DNA of 64,000 nt from Pseudomonadota bacterium (GTDB lineage: Bacteria; Desulfobacterota; Desulfobacteria; Desulfobacterales; Desulfolunaceae): the NCBI GenBank assembly GCA_018818835.1, contig JAHIRD010000079.1, forward strand, positions 1 to 64,000, written 5' to 3'. This document shows, in pieces, positions 17,997-25,548 of this stretch (its first letter is position 1; every line of letters begins with the position of its first letter). The position numbers and the translations under genes are program-made. The notes under the pieces are model-generated. The model did not search any database, was not told where the DNA came from, and saw only the letters and a program-made list of their open reading frames with translations.

Positions 17997-18905
17997 TTAC
18001 AAAGCGGCCTTGAGCACCGAAATAATATCCGCCTCGGTCATGGCCGGACGTCCGGGCAGGTTGCCGTTCTCATCACGGGCTACCAGTACAGCATCTTTGG
18101 CGTAATGTGAAAACAGCTCATCACTGATGCCAAGCTCTGATAGACGTGTGGGGCAGTCAAGAGATTTTAGGAATTCTTCGAAACGGCTGATGCCCTTAAG
18201 GGCGCAGTCAAAGTCGTTTGGGCCCTTTGCTTGAAGCCCAAAGACGCGCTGGGCAAACTGCACGAATTTGGCCGGGCTGGATTTGACGGCAAACCGCATC
18301 CAGGCTGGATTGACTATTGCCAGTCCGGCGCCATGGGTGATGTCATGGTGGGCGGAAAGTGCATGTTCTATCATGTGTACAGGAAATCCCGGATTGGTGC
18401 CCGCCTGCACAAAGGATTTTATTTTTGTTTCATCGTTGCTGATAACCGCTCCGCAGTTCATTTCCGATCCCGTAGCAGCCAAGGTCGGTACGGTGATAAT
18501 GGGAAGGGCCTGAGTCGGGATCACCCAGTTATCCTGTCCGTGACCAATCATGTCCCAGGGATCACCTTTATACAGGGCTACCGCGGCAATCACCTTTGAC
18601 GCATCCATGGTGCTGCCGCCTCCCAAGGCGATGATTACATCACAACCTTCATCCCGGGCAATTTTTGAACCGCGTCTGACGGACGTGATTCTCGGGTTGG
18701 GCTCCACACCGTCACATTCGGCAAAGGCGATCCCTGAAGCCTTGAGGCTTGATACGGCCCTGTCGAATGTTCCGTTGCGTTTGACGCTGCCCCCACCGGT
18801 GATGATCAGGGCCTTTTTACCGTATGCAGTTGCTACTTTACCGAGTTTTTCAAGTACTCCGGCACCAAAGTGTAATCGTGTTGGGTTCTGGAATTCAAAA
18901 TTCAT
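17997..18905 (-). CDS. Iron-type alcohol dehydrogenase with internal in-frame deletion
   Basis: The protein is 302 residues, against about 385 in butanol-dehydrogenase-like (YqhD-type) members. The N-terminal NAD(P)-binding half is intact: 'GGGSVKRNG', 'ALGGGSTMDASKVIA', 'TLAATGSEMNCGAVISNDET'. At about residue 166 (near base 18407) the sequence jumps from 'KIKSFV' to 'QAGTNPGFPVHMIEHALSA', missing about 80 residues that normally carry the first Asp and His metal ligands. The later His pair ('HMIEHALSAHHDITHGAGLAI') remains. Loss of two of four iron ligands should abolish or change activity, yet the frame is kept. AAGGAG precedes the start. It may be a decaying gene or an assembly-level deletion; the family call itself is secure. 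Confidence 0.85.
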   Translation of the reverse strand: MNFEFQNPTRLHFGAGVLEKLGKVATAYGKKALIITGGGSVKRNGTFDRAVSSLKASGIAFAECDGVEPNPRITSVRRGSKIARDEGCDVIIALGGGSTMDASKVIAAVALYKGDPWDMIGHGQDNWVIPTQALPIITVPTLAATGSEMNCGAVISNDETKIKSFVQAGTNPGFPVHMIEHALSAHHDITHGAGLAIVNPAWMRFAVKSSPAKFVQFAQRVFGLQAKGPNDFDCALKGISRFEEFLKSLDCPTRLSELGISDELFSHYAKDAVLVARDENGNLPGRPAMTEADIISVLKAAL

Positions 18906-18926
18906 GGTTTCTCCTTTTATTTCTTT

Positions 18927-19979
18927 TTACAGATTCTTGTTAAAAAATGAGGTGAGCTTGTCCCAGGGAATCATGTTGACCCGGTCATACAGATCCACAT
19001 GCCCAGCACCCGGAACGATATAAAGCTCCTTCGGCTCGGCCGCGCGCTTGTATGCATCCTGACTGAACTCGATAGAATGAGCCTGGTCACCCGTAATGAA
19101 AAGCATCGGACGGGGAGAAATAGTCTCGATATCTTCGAATGGGTAGAAGTTTATGAACTTAACGTTGCTGGTAAACGTCGGGTGCGTTGTCAGATCAGAA
19201 GATGACCATTCAGGCGTGTATTCACCTCTCGGAGTGCGGTAGAAGTCATAAAACTCTCGCTGGATCGGGTGCGTGCCTTCTGTCAGCACATGCACTGTTC
19301 CGCTGGTGTATTTAGTTTTACCGCCGGTAAACTCAACATAGCGTTGCTCTGCGGCTTCAGCGATGATCGCTTTTCTTTGTTCAACAGTCTGTGAGTGGTT
19401 CAATGCGTTACGGTTGGCCGCACCTATATTGTACATGCTGACCGTCGCGATGGCTTTCATGCGCGGGTCAATCTTGGCTGCGCTGATAACAAAGCTTCCA
19501 CTGCCACAAATACCGATAACACCAATTCGGTCCCTGTCAACAAGCGGATGGGTGCCCAGAAAATCCACCGCAGCACTGAAGTCTTCGGCATAAACATCCG
19601 GCAAAACAGCGTTGCGCGGCTGCCCCTCGCTCTCTCCCCAGAAAGACAAATCAAAAGACAAAGTGACGAATCCCTGCTCGGCCATTTTCGTGGCATACAG
19701 ATTCGCACTTTGTTCTTTTACCGCACCCATAGGGTGACCAACTATGATTGCAGGGTTTTTGATGTTCTGCTTCAACCCATTGGGGATAAAAAGATTCCCT
19801 GCAACGTTCATGCTGTATTGATTTTTAAAAGAAATCTTCTTCATGGTTACTTTGTCACTTTTGTAAAAGTTGGCTGCTCCAGTGGGTTTGTCTGTTGCGG
19901 ATGCAATGCCAACCGCAGCCGTGGACAACCCAAGGCCCAGGGCTATTACTGATAGCGTATTGATTATACTTTTCTTCAT
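18927..19979 (-). CDS. Secreted alpha/beta hydrolase, dienelactone-hydrolase-like
   Basis: First gene of the operon, 350 residues from the ATG at 19979 (GAAAGGA upstream; a TTG at 19994 is less likely). A signal peptide of about 28 residues ends 'AVGIASA'. The alpha/beta hydrolase fold shows 'IIVGHPMGAVKEQ', the nucleophile elbow 'IGICGSGSF' where Cys takes the usual Ser position as in dienelactone hydrolases, an acid in 'ITGDQAHS', and the catalytic His in 'VPGAGHVDLYD'. It resembles YcjY/fermentation-respiration switch-type hydrolases. The substrate is unknown. Co-transcription with the dehydrogenase (21-base gap) and divergent AraC control suggest an inducible response to a small organic compound. 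Confidence 0.87.
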   Translation of the reverse strand: MKKSIINTLSVIALGLGLSTAAVGIASATDKPTGAANFYKSDKVTMKKISFKNQYSMNVAGNLFIPNGLKQNIKNPAIIVGHPMGAVKEQSANLYATKMAEQGFVTLSFDLSFWGESEGQPRNAVLPDVYAEDFSAAVDFLGTHPLVDRDRIGVIGICGSGSFVISAAKIDPRMKAIATVSMYNIGAANRNALNHSQTVEQRKAIIAEAAEQRYVEFTGGKTKYTSGTVHVLTEGTHPIQREFYDFYRTPRGEYTPEWSSSDLTTHPTFTSNVKFINFYPFEDIETISPRPMLFITGDQAHSIEFSQDAYKRAAEPKELYIVPGAGHVDLYDRVNMIPWDKLTSFFNKNL

Positions 19980-20189
19980 TTTAATTCCTTTCAATTAGCA
20001 GGTTTTATTGCCGATTTATGATTTTGTTTTCATCCTGATTGTTTTATAAATATAATAAAGTTTTAAAGAGACTCTTTGAATACCCGATCCTCTCAAAAAA
20101 ATGCCTAATTCTATCCAAATCATTATTTTTAGTTGTATTATTGCCAAAAATATTGTCTAAATGTCTCAAAAGAAAGGGGGTAATTCATT

Positions 20190-21068
20190 ATGACCAGCAT
20201 CTTAAAACACTTTCCGGCTCTCAACAACAACGGAGCGTCCGAATCCCATCTCAAAGGTGTGCGGTTTTTCAAAGAAACACAGTATATTCCCCGCAAACCG
20301 ATGCTTTATGGCCCCGGTATCTGCATCGTCGCCCAGGGTTACAAGATTGGATACCTGGGTGGCCGAACATTTCGATATGATGCCAATAATTATTTGATAA
20401 CAATGGTAACCATGCCATTCGAATGTGAGACCTTTGCAACTTCCGAGGAGCCTTTATTGGGTCTCTACATCGATATCGATATGGGCCAATTGCATGACCT
20501 GATAGGCCGAATCGGTTTTCAAAGAGACAACGGTTATCCTGGCGAAAAGGAGTTGCCTCAGGGGATGGTCCCGGCCATTATGGATGAGGATATGGTGGAT
20601 TCAACGAACAGGCTGATCAAAGCATTGCAGTCAGTTACAGATGCTGAAATTTTGGGCTCCGGACTGGTCCGTGAAATTCTTTATCGTGCGCTTTGCGGCA
20701 CCCAGGCGCCTGTGCTTTATTCTTTGGCGATGTACAGCGGCGCGTTCTCACAGGTGGCCCGCGCATTGAAGATCGTACAAAATGATTATGCGAACAAGTT
20801 GGATGTTAAACAATTGGCGAAAACGGCCAACATGAGTTCTCCGGCGTTTTATCGGGCCTTTAAAGAAATTACATCGGATTCTCCCATGCAATATTTGAAA
20901 AAAATTCGCCTGACAAAAGCACGGGATTTGATGGTACAGGAAAGCATGAAAGCTTACATAGCAGCTGACAAGGTGGGATATGAAAGTTCTTCTCAGTTTA
21001 GTCGTGAATTTAAGCGTTACTTTGGGCAAAGCCCTACAGAGATGATGAGAGAGATGCGTGCCACATGA
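20190..21068 (+). CDS. AraC-family transcriptional regulator
   Basis: A 292-residue regulator with an N-terminal AraC_N-type ligand-binding domain (about residues 20-165, 'MLYGPGICIVAQGYKIGYLG') and a C-terminal double helix-turn-helix. The first HTH is 'LDVKQLAKTANMSSPAFYRAFKEIT' in position, ended by 'PMQYLKKIRLTKARDLM'; the second contains 'AADKVGYESSSQFSREFKR' and ends 'GQSPTEMMR'. AGAAAGGGGG precedes the ATG. It is transcribed away from the hydrolase operon across a 210-base AT-rich gap that must carry both promoters; it is therefore the likely activator of that operon. The inducer cannot be inferred. Confidence 0.92.
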   Translation: MTSILKHFPALNNNGASESHLKGVRFFKETQYIPRKPMLYGPGICIVAQGYKIGYLGGRTFRYDANNYLITMVTMPFECETFATSEEPLLGLYIDIDMGQLHDLIGRIGFQRDNGYPGEKELPQGMVPAIMDEDMVDSTNRLIKALQSVTDAEILGSGLVREILYRALCGTQAPVLYSLAMYSGAFSQVARALKIVQNDYANKLDVKQLAKTANMSSPAFYRAFKEITSDSPMQYLKKIRLTKARDLMVQESMKAYIAADKVGYESSSQFSREFKRYFGQSPTEMMREMRAT

Positions 21069-21731
21069 AGCAAGGCGGATAGGGCTTTTAGCAAAAAATT
21101 TTAAAGCCTCCAGCCGATTTTCATTCTTTTGACCAATTCTGCAGTCAAAATGGTTTTGAATAAATGCCCTAAAAGACTGTATTAAAATGTAATATTAATA
21201 AATATGCCCCTAAGAACTCCAGATTTTCATAATCACTATTCAAGGTTTGACACCATGGCCCTTTCAATTAGATGGTAATCAGGATAGTTATCTGTTTCAG
21301 ATTCTCATTGATAATTCATTGAACCCGATTACAGATAAAGTATTAAATTCTGTGATTTTACATCGCAACCAAAACATACATATATATTCTTGATTTCACA
21401 AGTATCTCTTACAGAAATTTATCAACAAATGCGTGAAATCAGATGTTTATAACGACAATCTTTTTATTTGCAATTATTGTGGGCCGAAATTTCTTCTAGT
21501 TGCGGGTCCTGGGTGGATTATGATTCCGGGCCGCTACAACTTGATCCATCCCAAAATACATATTTGGCAACCTTTTTAAAAGAGCCTGCCCCAGCGAAGG
21601 CTGGGGTTGGCCCCCGGCAGGGCTGCCAGGGTAACAATCTGCACTTCTCCGTGTTCTTTGTGCCTCCGTGAGAGACGAGGCTTTTTGGTTGCGACTTTGC
21701 CGCGCAAAGCCAATCATGTCCTTTTTAATAA
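21069..21731. other. Non-coding gap, AT-rich then repeat-bearing
   Basis: The first ~400 bases are AT-rich with no gene or clear hairpin. From about 21590 the sequence carries dispersed repeat words: 'ggcagggctgccagggtaac' and 'ctccgtgttctttgtgcctc', both also found in other gaps of the window. The short reading frames here overlap the repeats and have no ribosome binding site. Confidence 0.6.
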
Positions 21732-22490
21732 TCACGTTTCAAGCTGCTTATAATATCCAAAAAGAAGATAAGCCCACCAGGCAAAGGCAAGAAGTATCAG
21801 GCAGGTTCCCAGGCCATGGGATAGACTGGCAATCATGTGATCATGGCGAAGAAGTTTTGTCTCTGTCAGAACATATTCCCAGTCATGAAATCCATAGGGT
21901 GAGGTTTGGCCGGTATTCCCGCCAACAAGGGGCATGGTCAAGCGCCTGGCATCATCGATATAAGGCGCGATGTCCATGAAATTCTGCCCCAACCACCAGA
22001 CACAGAATGACGCGGCAAAGGTATCCCTGGTTTTGACTAAGAAAACGCCCATGCAGATACATGGGAGCAGAAGCTGGGCCAGTGTCCCGCCCATGGATGT
22101 CACCAGTCTCCCAAAGGGCCTGAAAAAGATATGACCGGCTTCATGGAAAGGCAGATTGATCATATGCCAGAAACCGGACCCAAACGGCTGGTCATTCACC
22201 GAAGAAAAAATAAAACACCATCCCCAGATGAAAAATACGGCAAAAAGCACTGACCTTAAAATAAAATCAACGCGATCTGCCTTGGGGTTAAGGGAAAACA
22301 GCAGATTTGCCATAAAGGAATCATACTGTGGGCCCCTGTTCTCCTGGATCTTTTTATCAGGGGGGCGGGGCTGCGCAACCTCTGGTTTCCGGGTATTTTG
22401 ATCCCTGTATTTTGAATAAATCAAACCACATTTTGGACATTCAAACGTCTCGTTTGATTCTTTAAAGCCGCATTTGGGGCAAACCACCAT
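21732..22490 (-). CDS. Zinc-ribbon membrane protein with HEAGH metalloprotease-like motif
   Basis: A 252-residue protein. The N-terminus is a zinc ribbon with two CPKCG knuckles (Cys4/7 and Cys18/21). After a polar linker come several membrane segments from about residue 80. 'LPFHEAGHIFF' in the membrane part has the HExxH zinc-binding motif of M50-type intramembrane proteases, and 'GGTLAQLLLP' and 'DIAPYIDDARRL' are placed where such proteins carry further conserved residues. A role as membrane protease is an inference; the protein is short and no substrate or PDZ domain is present. GGAGAG precedes the ATG. It stands alone between non-coding stretches. Confidence 0.7.
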   Translation of the reverse strand: MVVCPKCGFKESNETFECPKCGLIYSKYRDQNTRKPEVAQPRPPDKKIQENRGPQYDSFMANLLFSLNPKADRVDFILRSVLFAVFFIWGWCFIFSSVNDQPFGSGFWHMINLPFHEAGHIFFRPFGRLVTSMGGTLAQLLLPCICMGVFLVKTRDTFAASFCVWWLGQNFMDIAPYIDDARRLTMPLVGGNTGQTSPYGFHDWEYVLTETKLLRHDHMIASLSHGLGTCLILLAFAWWAYLLFGYYKQLET

Positions 22491-22610
22491 CGTTTCTCTC
22501 CTGTTCTTCCATTTTTATGTTTTGGCAGTAGACATTCACCCGTTTTCTTTGCAGGCAGGAACCCAAGTAAAACACATTTTAATCGCCTTGTAAAACGTCA
22601 TCATATTATG

Positions 22611-22647
22611 AGCCCTATAAGTCCCATAGGTCCCATAGGTCCTATTT
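22611..22647. repeat. 9-bp-period microsatellite
   Basis: About four tandem units of 'gtcccatag' with small changes. The reverse complement of this unit matches the repeats at 16598-16632 and 35890-35946; 59980-60012 is a fourth site. The rest of the 22491-22770 gap shows no gene. Confidence 0.75.
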
Positions 22648-22770
22648 TATAAACATCCGATGTTCCCAAAAAATTAACAATAAAATTATATAATGATCAA
22701 ATACAATTCATTATATGCCTGTATTTACATCAGATTAAGTTCAGAAACCCATCCCGATTCACCAAATAAT

Positions 22771-22839
22771 TTGACTTGATTGCTTTAATGAACTATGTTC
22801 GGCATTATGGTACCCATTCTTTTATAATAAGAATGGGTA
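22771..22839 (+). promoter_or_regulatory. degV promoter followed by a perfect inverted repeat
   Basis: TTGACT (22771-22776) and TATGTT (22794-22799) are 17 bases apart, predicting transcription from about 22806. Immediately after, 22811-22821 and 22829-22839 form an 11-bp perfect inverted repeat (TACCCATTCTT) with a 7-base AT loop. There is no T-run, so it is not an ordinary terminator; it could be an operator or a 5' hairpin that protects the mRNA. Confidence 0.6.
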
Positions 22840-22888
22840 AGGGGGAAAATCTTAAACAGGGTTCATTGTTTTTAGGACAGGGGATGTT

Positions 22889-23758
22889 ATGGGGGAAAAA
22901 ATTGGGATTGTGGCGGACAGTACCGCCGATTTTCCGGAAGAAATTGCGGAAAAACTTGGAGTGAGGAGTGCTCCGATTCATGTATACGTGGACGGAGAAA
23001 ATTTTCTGGATGGGGTGACCATCAGCAAACAGGACGTGGTGGATGCTCTCAAAAATGGGAGTACAGTGCACACAGCGCCACCCACGCCCCATGAATATGC
23101 TGAAATATATGATGACATGCTGCAAACCCATGATCGAATCATTTCGCTGCATGTCTCCAGTCAGTTTTCGGACTGCTATAAAAGTGCAAAAAACTCCCTG
23201 AATCTTTTATTCGAAGATCAGGAAGACAAGGTCGAAATCATTGATACCGGGAGCGTTTCCGGGGGCCAGGCCCTGATCGTAAAAAAAGCGCGGGAACTTA
23301 TTCTGGAGGGTGTATCAACGGGAAAACTTTACAAACGTCTGGCCCCGTTTATGAAAAACAGCCCCCTTTGCTTTACGGTAGCAGATCTCAAGTGGCTTAA
23401 AAAAGGGGGGCGCATAGGCACTCTGGCTGCCATGTTCGGTACCCTTCTCAACATTAAACCGGTCATCGGTTTGATCAAGGCTGAACTCAAGCCGGTTGGG
23501 AAATACAGGGGAAAAGACCAGGCCATCCTGGGCATGATCAAAAAAGCTGTGGAAATCAGTAAACAGATCCCCGGAGGATATGATATCTGGGTTTCTCACA
23601 TTGATGACCCGGAAGGGGGCAATTTCATGCGGGAATCTTTGGCCAAACAACTTGATAAAACCTTGGATGACATCAAGATGGTCGAGATCGGTTCGACCAT
23701 CGCAGCCCATTGCGGACCGGGTAGCTGCGGGTGGGCCATGATGCCCTCGTTCAAATAA
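22889..23758 (+). CDS. DegV-family fatty-acid-binding protein
   Basis: A 289-residue DegV protein. Hallmarks are 'GIVADSTADFPEEIAEKLGV' at the N-terminus, 'TAPPTPHEYAEIYDDML', 'IISLHVSSQFSDCYKSA', 'IIDTGSVSGGQALIV', 'ADLKWLKKGGRIG' and the C-terminal 'GSTIAAHCGPGSCG'. DegV (FakB-like) proteins bind a fatty acid and, with a FakA kinase, present it for phosphorylation in phospholipid synthesis; a kinase gene is not nearby, so the partner is unknown. AGGGG stands 8 bases before the ATG. It is a single gene with its own promoter and no obvious terminator before the repeat-rich stretch downstream. Confidence 0.93.
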   Translation: MGEKIGIVADSTADFPEEIAEKLGVRSAPIHVYVDGENFLDGVTISKQDVVDALKNGSTVHTAPPTPHEYAEIYDDMLQTHDRIISLHVSSQFSDCYKSAKNSLNLLFEDQEDKVEIIDTGSVSGGQALIVKKARELILEGVSTGKLYKRLAPFMKNSPLCFTVADLKWLKKGGRIGTLAAMFGTLLNIKPVIGLIKAELKPVGKYRGKDQAILGMIKKAVEISKQIPGGYDIWVSHIDDPEGGNFMRESLAKQLDKTLDDIKMVEIGSTIAAHCGPGSCGWAMMPSFK

Positions 23759-24077
23759 GTATCACCGATCACAATGGGAAGTAAAATAATTCAGCCTCTG
23801 GCGGCCCTGCCGGGAGCCAAACTTTTGAAAAGTTTGACAAACAGGTATTCATTTTTTTATGCATTCACGGGTAAATAAAACACGTTCCCAGGCTAATGCA
23901 TAACCGACCTGTCCATGATTTTTCTAATTTTTAATTACCCCGAATGGCTTTCCAACGCCGATAGGGCAGACACAGGGGCACGGCGCGCTGTACTCTTCAT
24001 GGCCTTCATGGTGAATAAATGTTAAGTTTCCAGGCATTGCCTGGAAACTTACAAAAATGGTTTGACCACGGTGTTTC
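23759..24077. other. Non-coding gap with short inverted repeats
   Basis: No gene is supported. 'AAACTTTTGAAAAGTTT' (about 23820-23836) is a perfect palindrome that may act as a weak terminator for degV. 'ggcggccctgccggg' at about 23803 recurs at 4108. A 'tttccaggcattgcctggaaa' hairpin sits at about 24025-24048, a relative of the one at 4438-4468. Confidence 0.6.
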
Positions 24078-24166
24078 AATGTCCGTGTCAGTCAGTGCTC
24101 GTCCGTGTCCGTCCACGAAGAAATAGCCTGGACAAACACGGACTGACAGGGACGAACACGGACATG
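24078..24166. repeat. ~90-bp imperfect hairpin element, copy 2
   Basis: Same organisation and orientation as 2-92: left half of GTCCGTG words, central 'gaaatagcctggacaaacac', right half of CACGGAC words. The copies differ at scattered positions, mostly in the left half. No coding sequence is present; an 'agctacgcgaacggg' repeat fragment follows at about 24237. Confidence 0.78.
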
Positions 24167-24308
24167 TGCCACCTGCTCAACTTTTGATTTCTTTTTTTTA
24201 AATCATGCGACAACTATCCTGACACAGGGGGAGTAAGCTACGCGAACGGGAAGTTAATAAAAAACTAAGTTGCCAGGTTCGTGCATCAAAATGCCAACCA
24301 TCAAATAT

Positions 24309-24345
24309 AAAAAGGCGCTTTGCTTATCTGGCAAAACGCCTTTTT
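24309..24345 (-). terminator. Rho-independent terminator of the lipoprotein gene
   Basis: AAAAAGGCG pairs with CGCCTTTTT and, after one mismatch, TTTGC pairs with GCAAA around a 7-base loop. Read on the minus strand it lies 35 bases after the stop of the gene ending at 24380. The symmetric A and T runs could make it work in both directions. Confidence 0.85.
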
Positions 24346-24379
24346 CGAGTTTACTTTATTAAAGTCACGACCTTACAAG

Positions 24380-25333
24380 TCAATCCACATCATAGCTTTC
24401 AATGTGTCCATCAAGTTCGGCAATGATATTGGCCGGGTTTTCACACAAGACCATCAGATGTTTAAACTTGTCCAAGGACTTAAAATCATAACTGCCTTTT
24501 TCAACAAGCCCAATGGCGTCCAGAAACGTGCCCACACTTTTTTTGCTTTGTTCAACAACGGCCCCGAAGCAGTCGGCTGATTCCACGGTATACCCGTGTT
24601 GTGCCATATAGGCTGAAAGAAAGACAAGGGCATCAAATGTGGTAAAGGCTTCCTGCCAGCTTCCATCCGGTGTCAGTCCGATCAGGTTATAGGCCGATGT
24701 AATGAACTCGTCATCCACAGGTGCCTGGCAAACGAAATTTCCCAGACGGTACAGTGACCCTGTCAAAGAACCGGAAGTCATCCCCTGTTTCAGGGGCAGA
24801 AGACCAACCCCGCTTCGACATAGAATCATCCCGGATCCATCGATTCCCTGGGGATAAACCACTGTTAACTGGGCTGGCTCCATGAGGGAGATACCCGGAG
24901 TAATTGTGATATCAAATTCACTGGGGAATTCGGAATCATCCGATTTAGTGATATGTTTGGCAGAACCTTGAGCCGTTTGTGTCACGGTCAAGGTGATTTC
25001 GTTTGGATGTTCAAGGGCTTTTTCGGGGATATCCAGGATGACCAGGATCCCGTCATTTGTTTCAACGGAAATGGCACCACCCGAAGAACTCCCGATGGTT
25101 GCTTTTCCTGTGAAAATTCCACTGGCAGGTGACACCGGGGCGGTTTGATCCCCGACAGGATCCGATCCGGACGAGCAACTCCAAAGCCCCACCCCCATGG
25201 CCATGAGAAGGAACGATGCGGCAAGGAGCTTTAAGGTTTTTGCCCTGGGGTAAGTCATATCACATTTCATCGCATCCGTTCTGTGTTTCATAAGCAATTC
25301 CTGTTCGACATCTTTGTTTTTATAAAAATCCAT
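24380..25333 (-). CDS. Putative lipoprotein with ZU5-like domain
   Basis: Up to 317 residues. A hydrophobic stretch ending in the lipobox 'GLWSCSSGS' marks a lipoprotein signal peptide. The region after the linker, 'GGAISVETNDGILVILDIP' through 'ITLTV', resembles a ZU5-type beta-sandwich; the C-terminal ~130 residues are not recognised. The start is uncertain: the ATG at 25333 has GAGGG upstream, the ATG at 25291 has AGGA at 7 bases, and one at 25258 would give the most typical signal peptide length but has no ribosome site. It is downstream of the giant secreted protein gene on the same strand, with a MITE-like element filling the space between. The function is unknown. Confidence 0.7.
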   Translation of the reverse strand: MDFYKNKDVEQELLMKHRTDAMKCDMTYPRAKTLKLLAASFLLMAMGVGLWSCSSGSDPVGDQTAPVSPASGIFTGKATIGSSSGGAISVETNDGILVILDIPEKALEHPNEITLTVTQTAQGSAKHITKSDDSEFPSEFDITITPGISLMEPAQLTVVYPQGIDGSGMILCRSGVGLLPLKQGMTSGSLTGSLYRLGNFVCQAPVDDEFITSAYNLIGLTPDGSWQEAFTTFDALVFLSAYMAQHGYTVESADCFGAVVEQSKKSVGTFLDAIGLVEKGSYDFKSLDKFKHLMVLCENPANIIAELDGHIESYDVD

Positions 25334-25352
25334 ACGCCCTCATTCTTGATAC

Positions 25353-25547
25353 ACTATATCGCCGCATATGGGACTTTTTACGACGCCATCAACCTTGATG
25401 AACTCGTAAAAAGTCGACAGATGGCTATGGAAAAAGGTCCATAGGCAAGGCATAGTGTTTGGCCGGGCGTGAAGGCATACTTATTCGTATGTCGAACGTC
25501 CGGCCAAACACTATAACGCCGCATATGGGACTTTTTACGACGCCATC
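25353..25547. repeat. MITE-like element, copy 1 (~195 bp)
   Basis: The element has the direct terminal unit 'gccgcatatgggactttttacgacgccatc'-type at 25361-25390 and 25518-25547, and an internal large hairpin with arms 'tagtgtttggccgg' and 'ccggccaaacacta' enclosing a smaller GCATAC/GTATG pair. It is almost identical, in inverse orientation, to 52450-52640. It occupies the whole space between the stop of the 1,817-residue protein gene and the start of the lipoprotein gene, and carries no open reading frame. Confidence 0.88.
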
Positions 25548-25548
25548 C

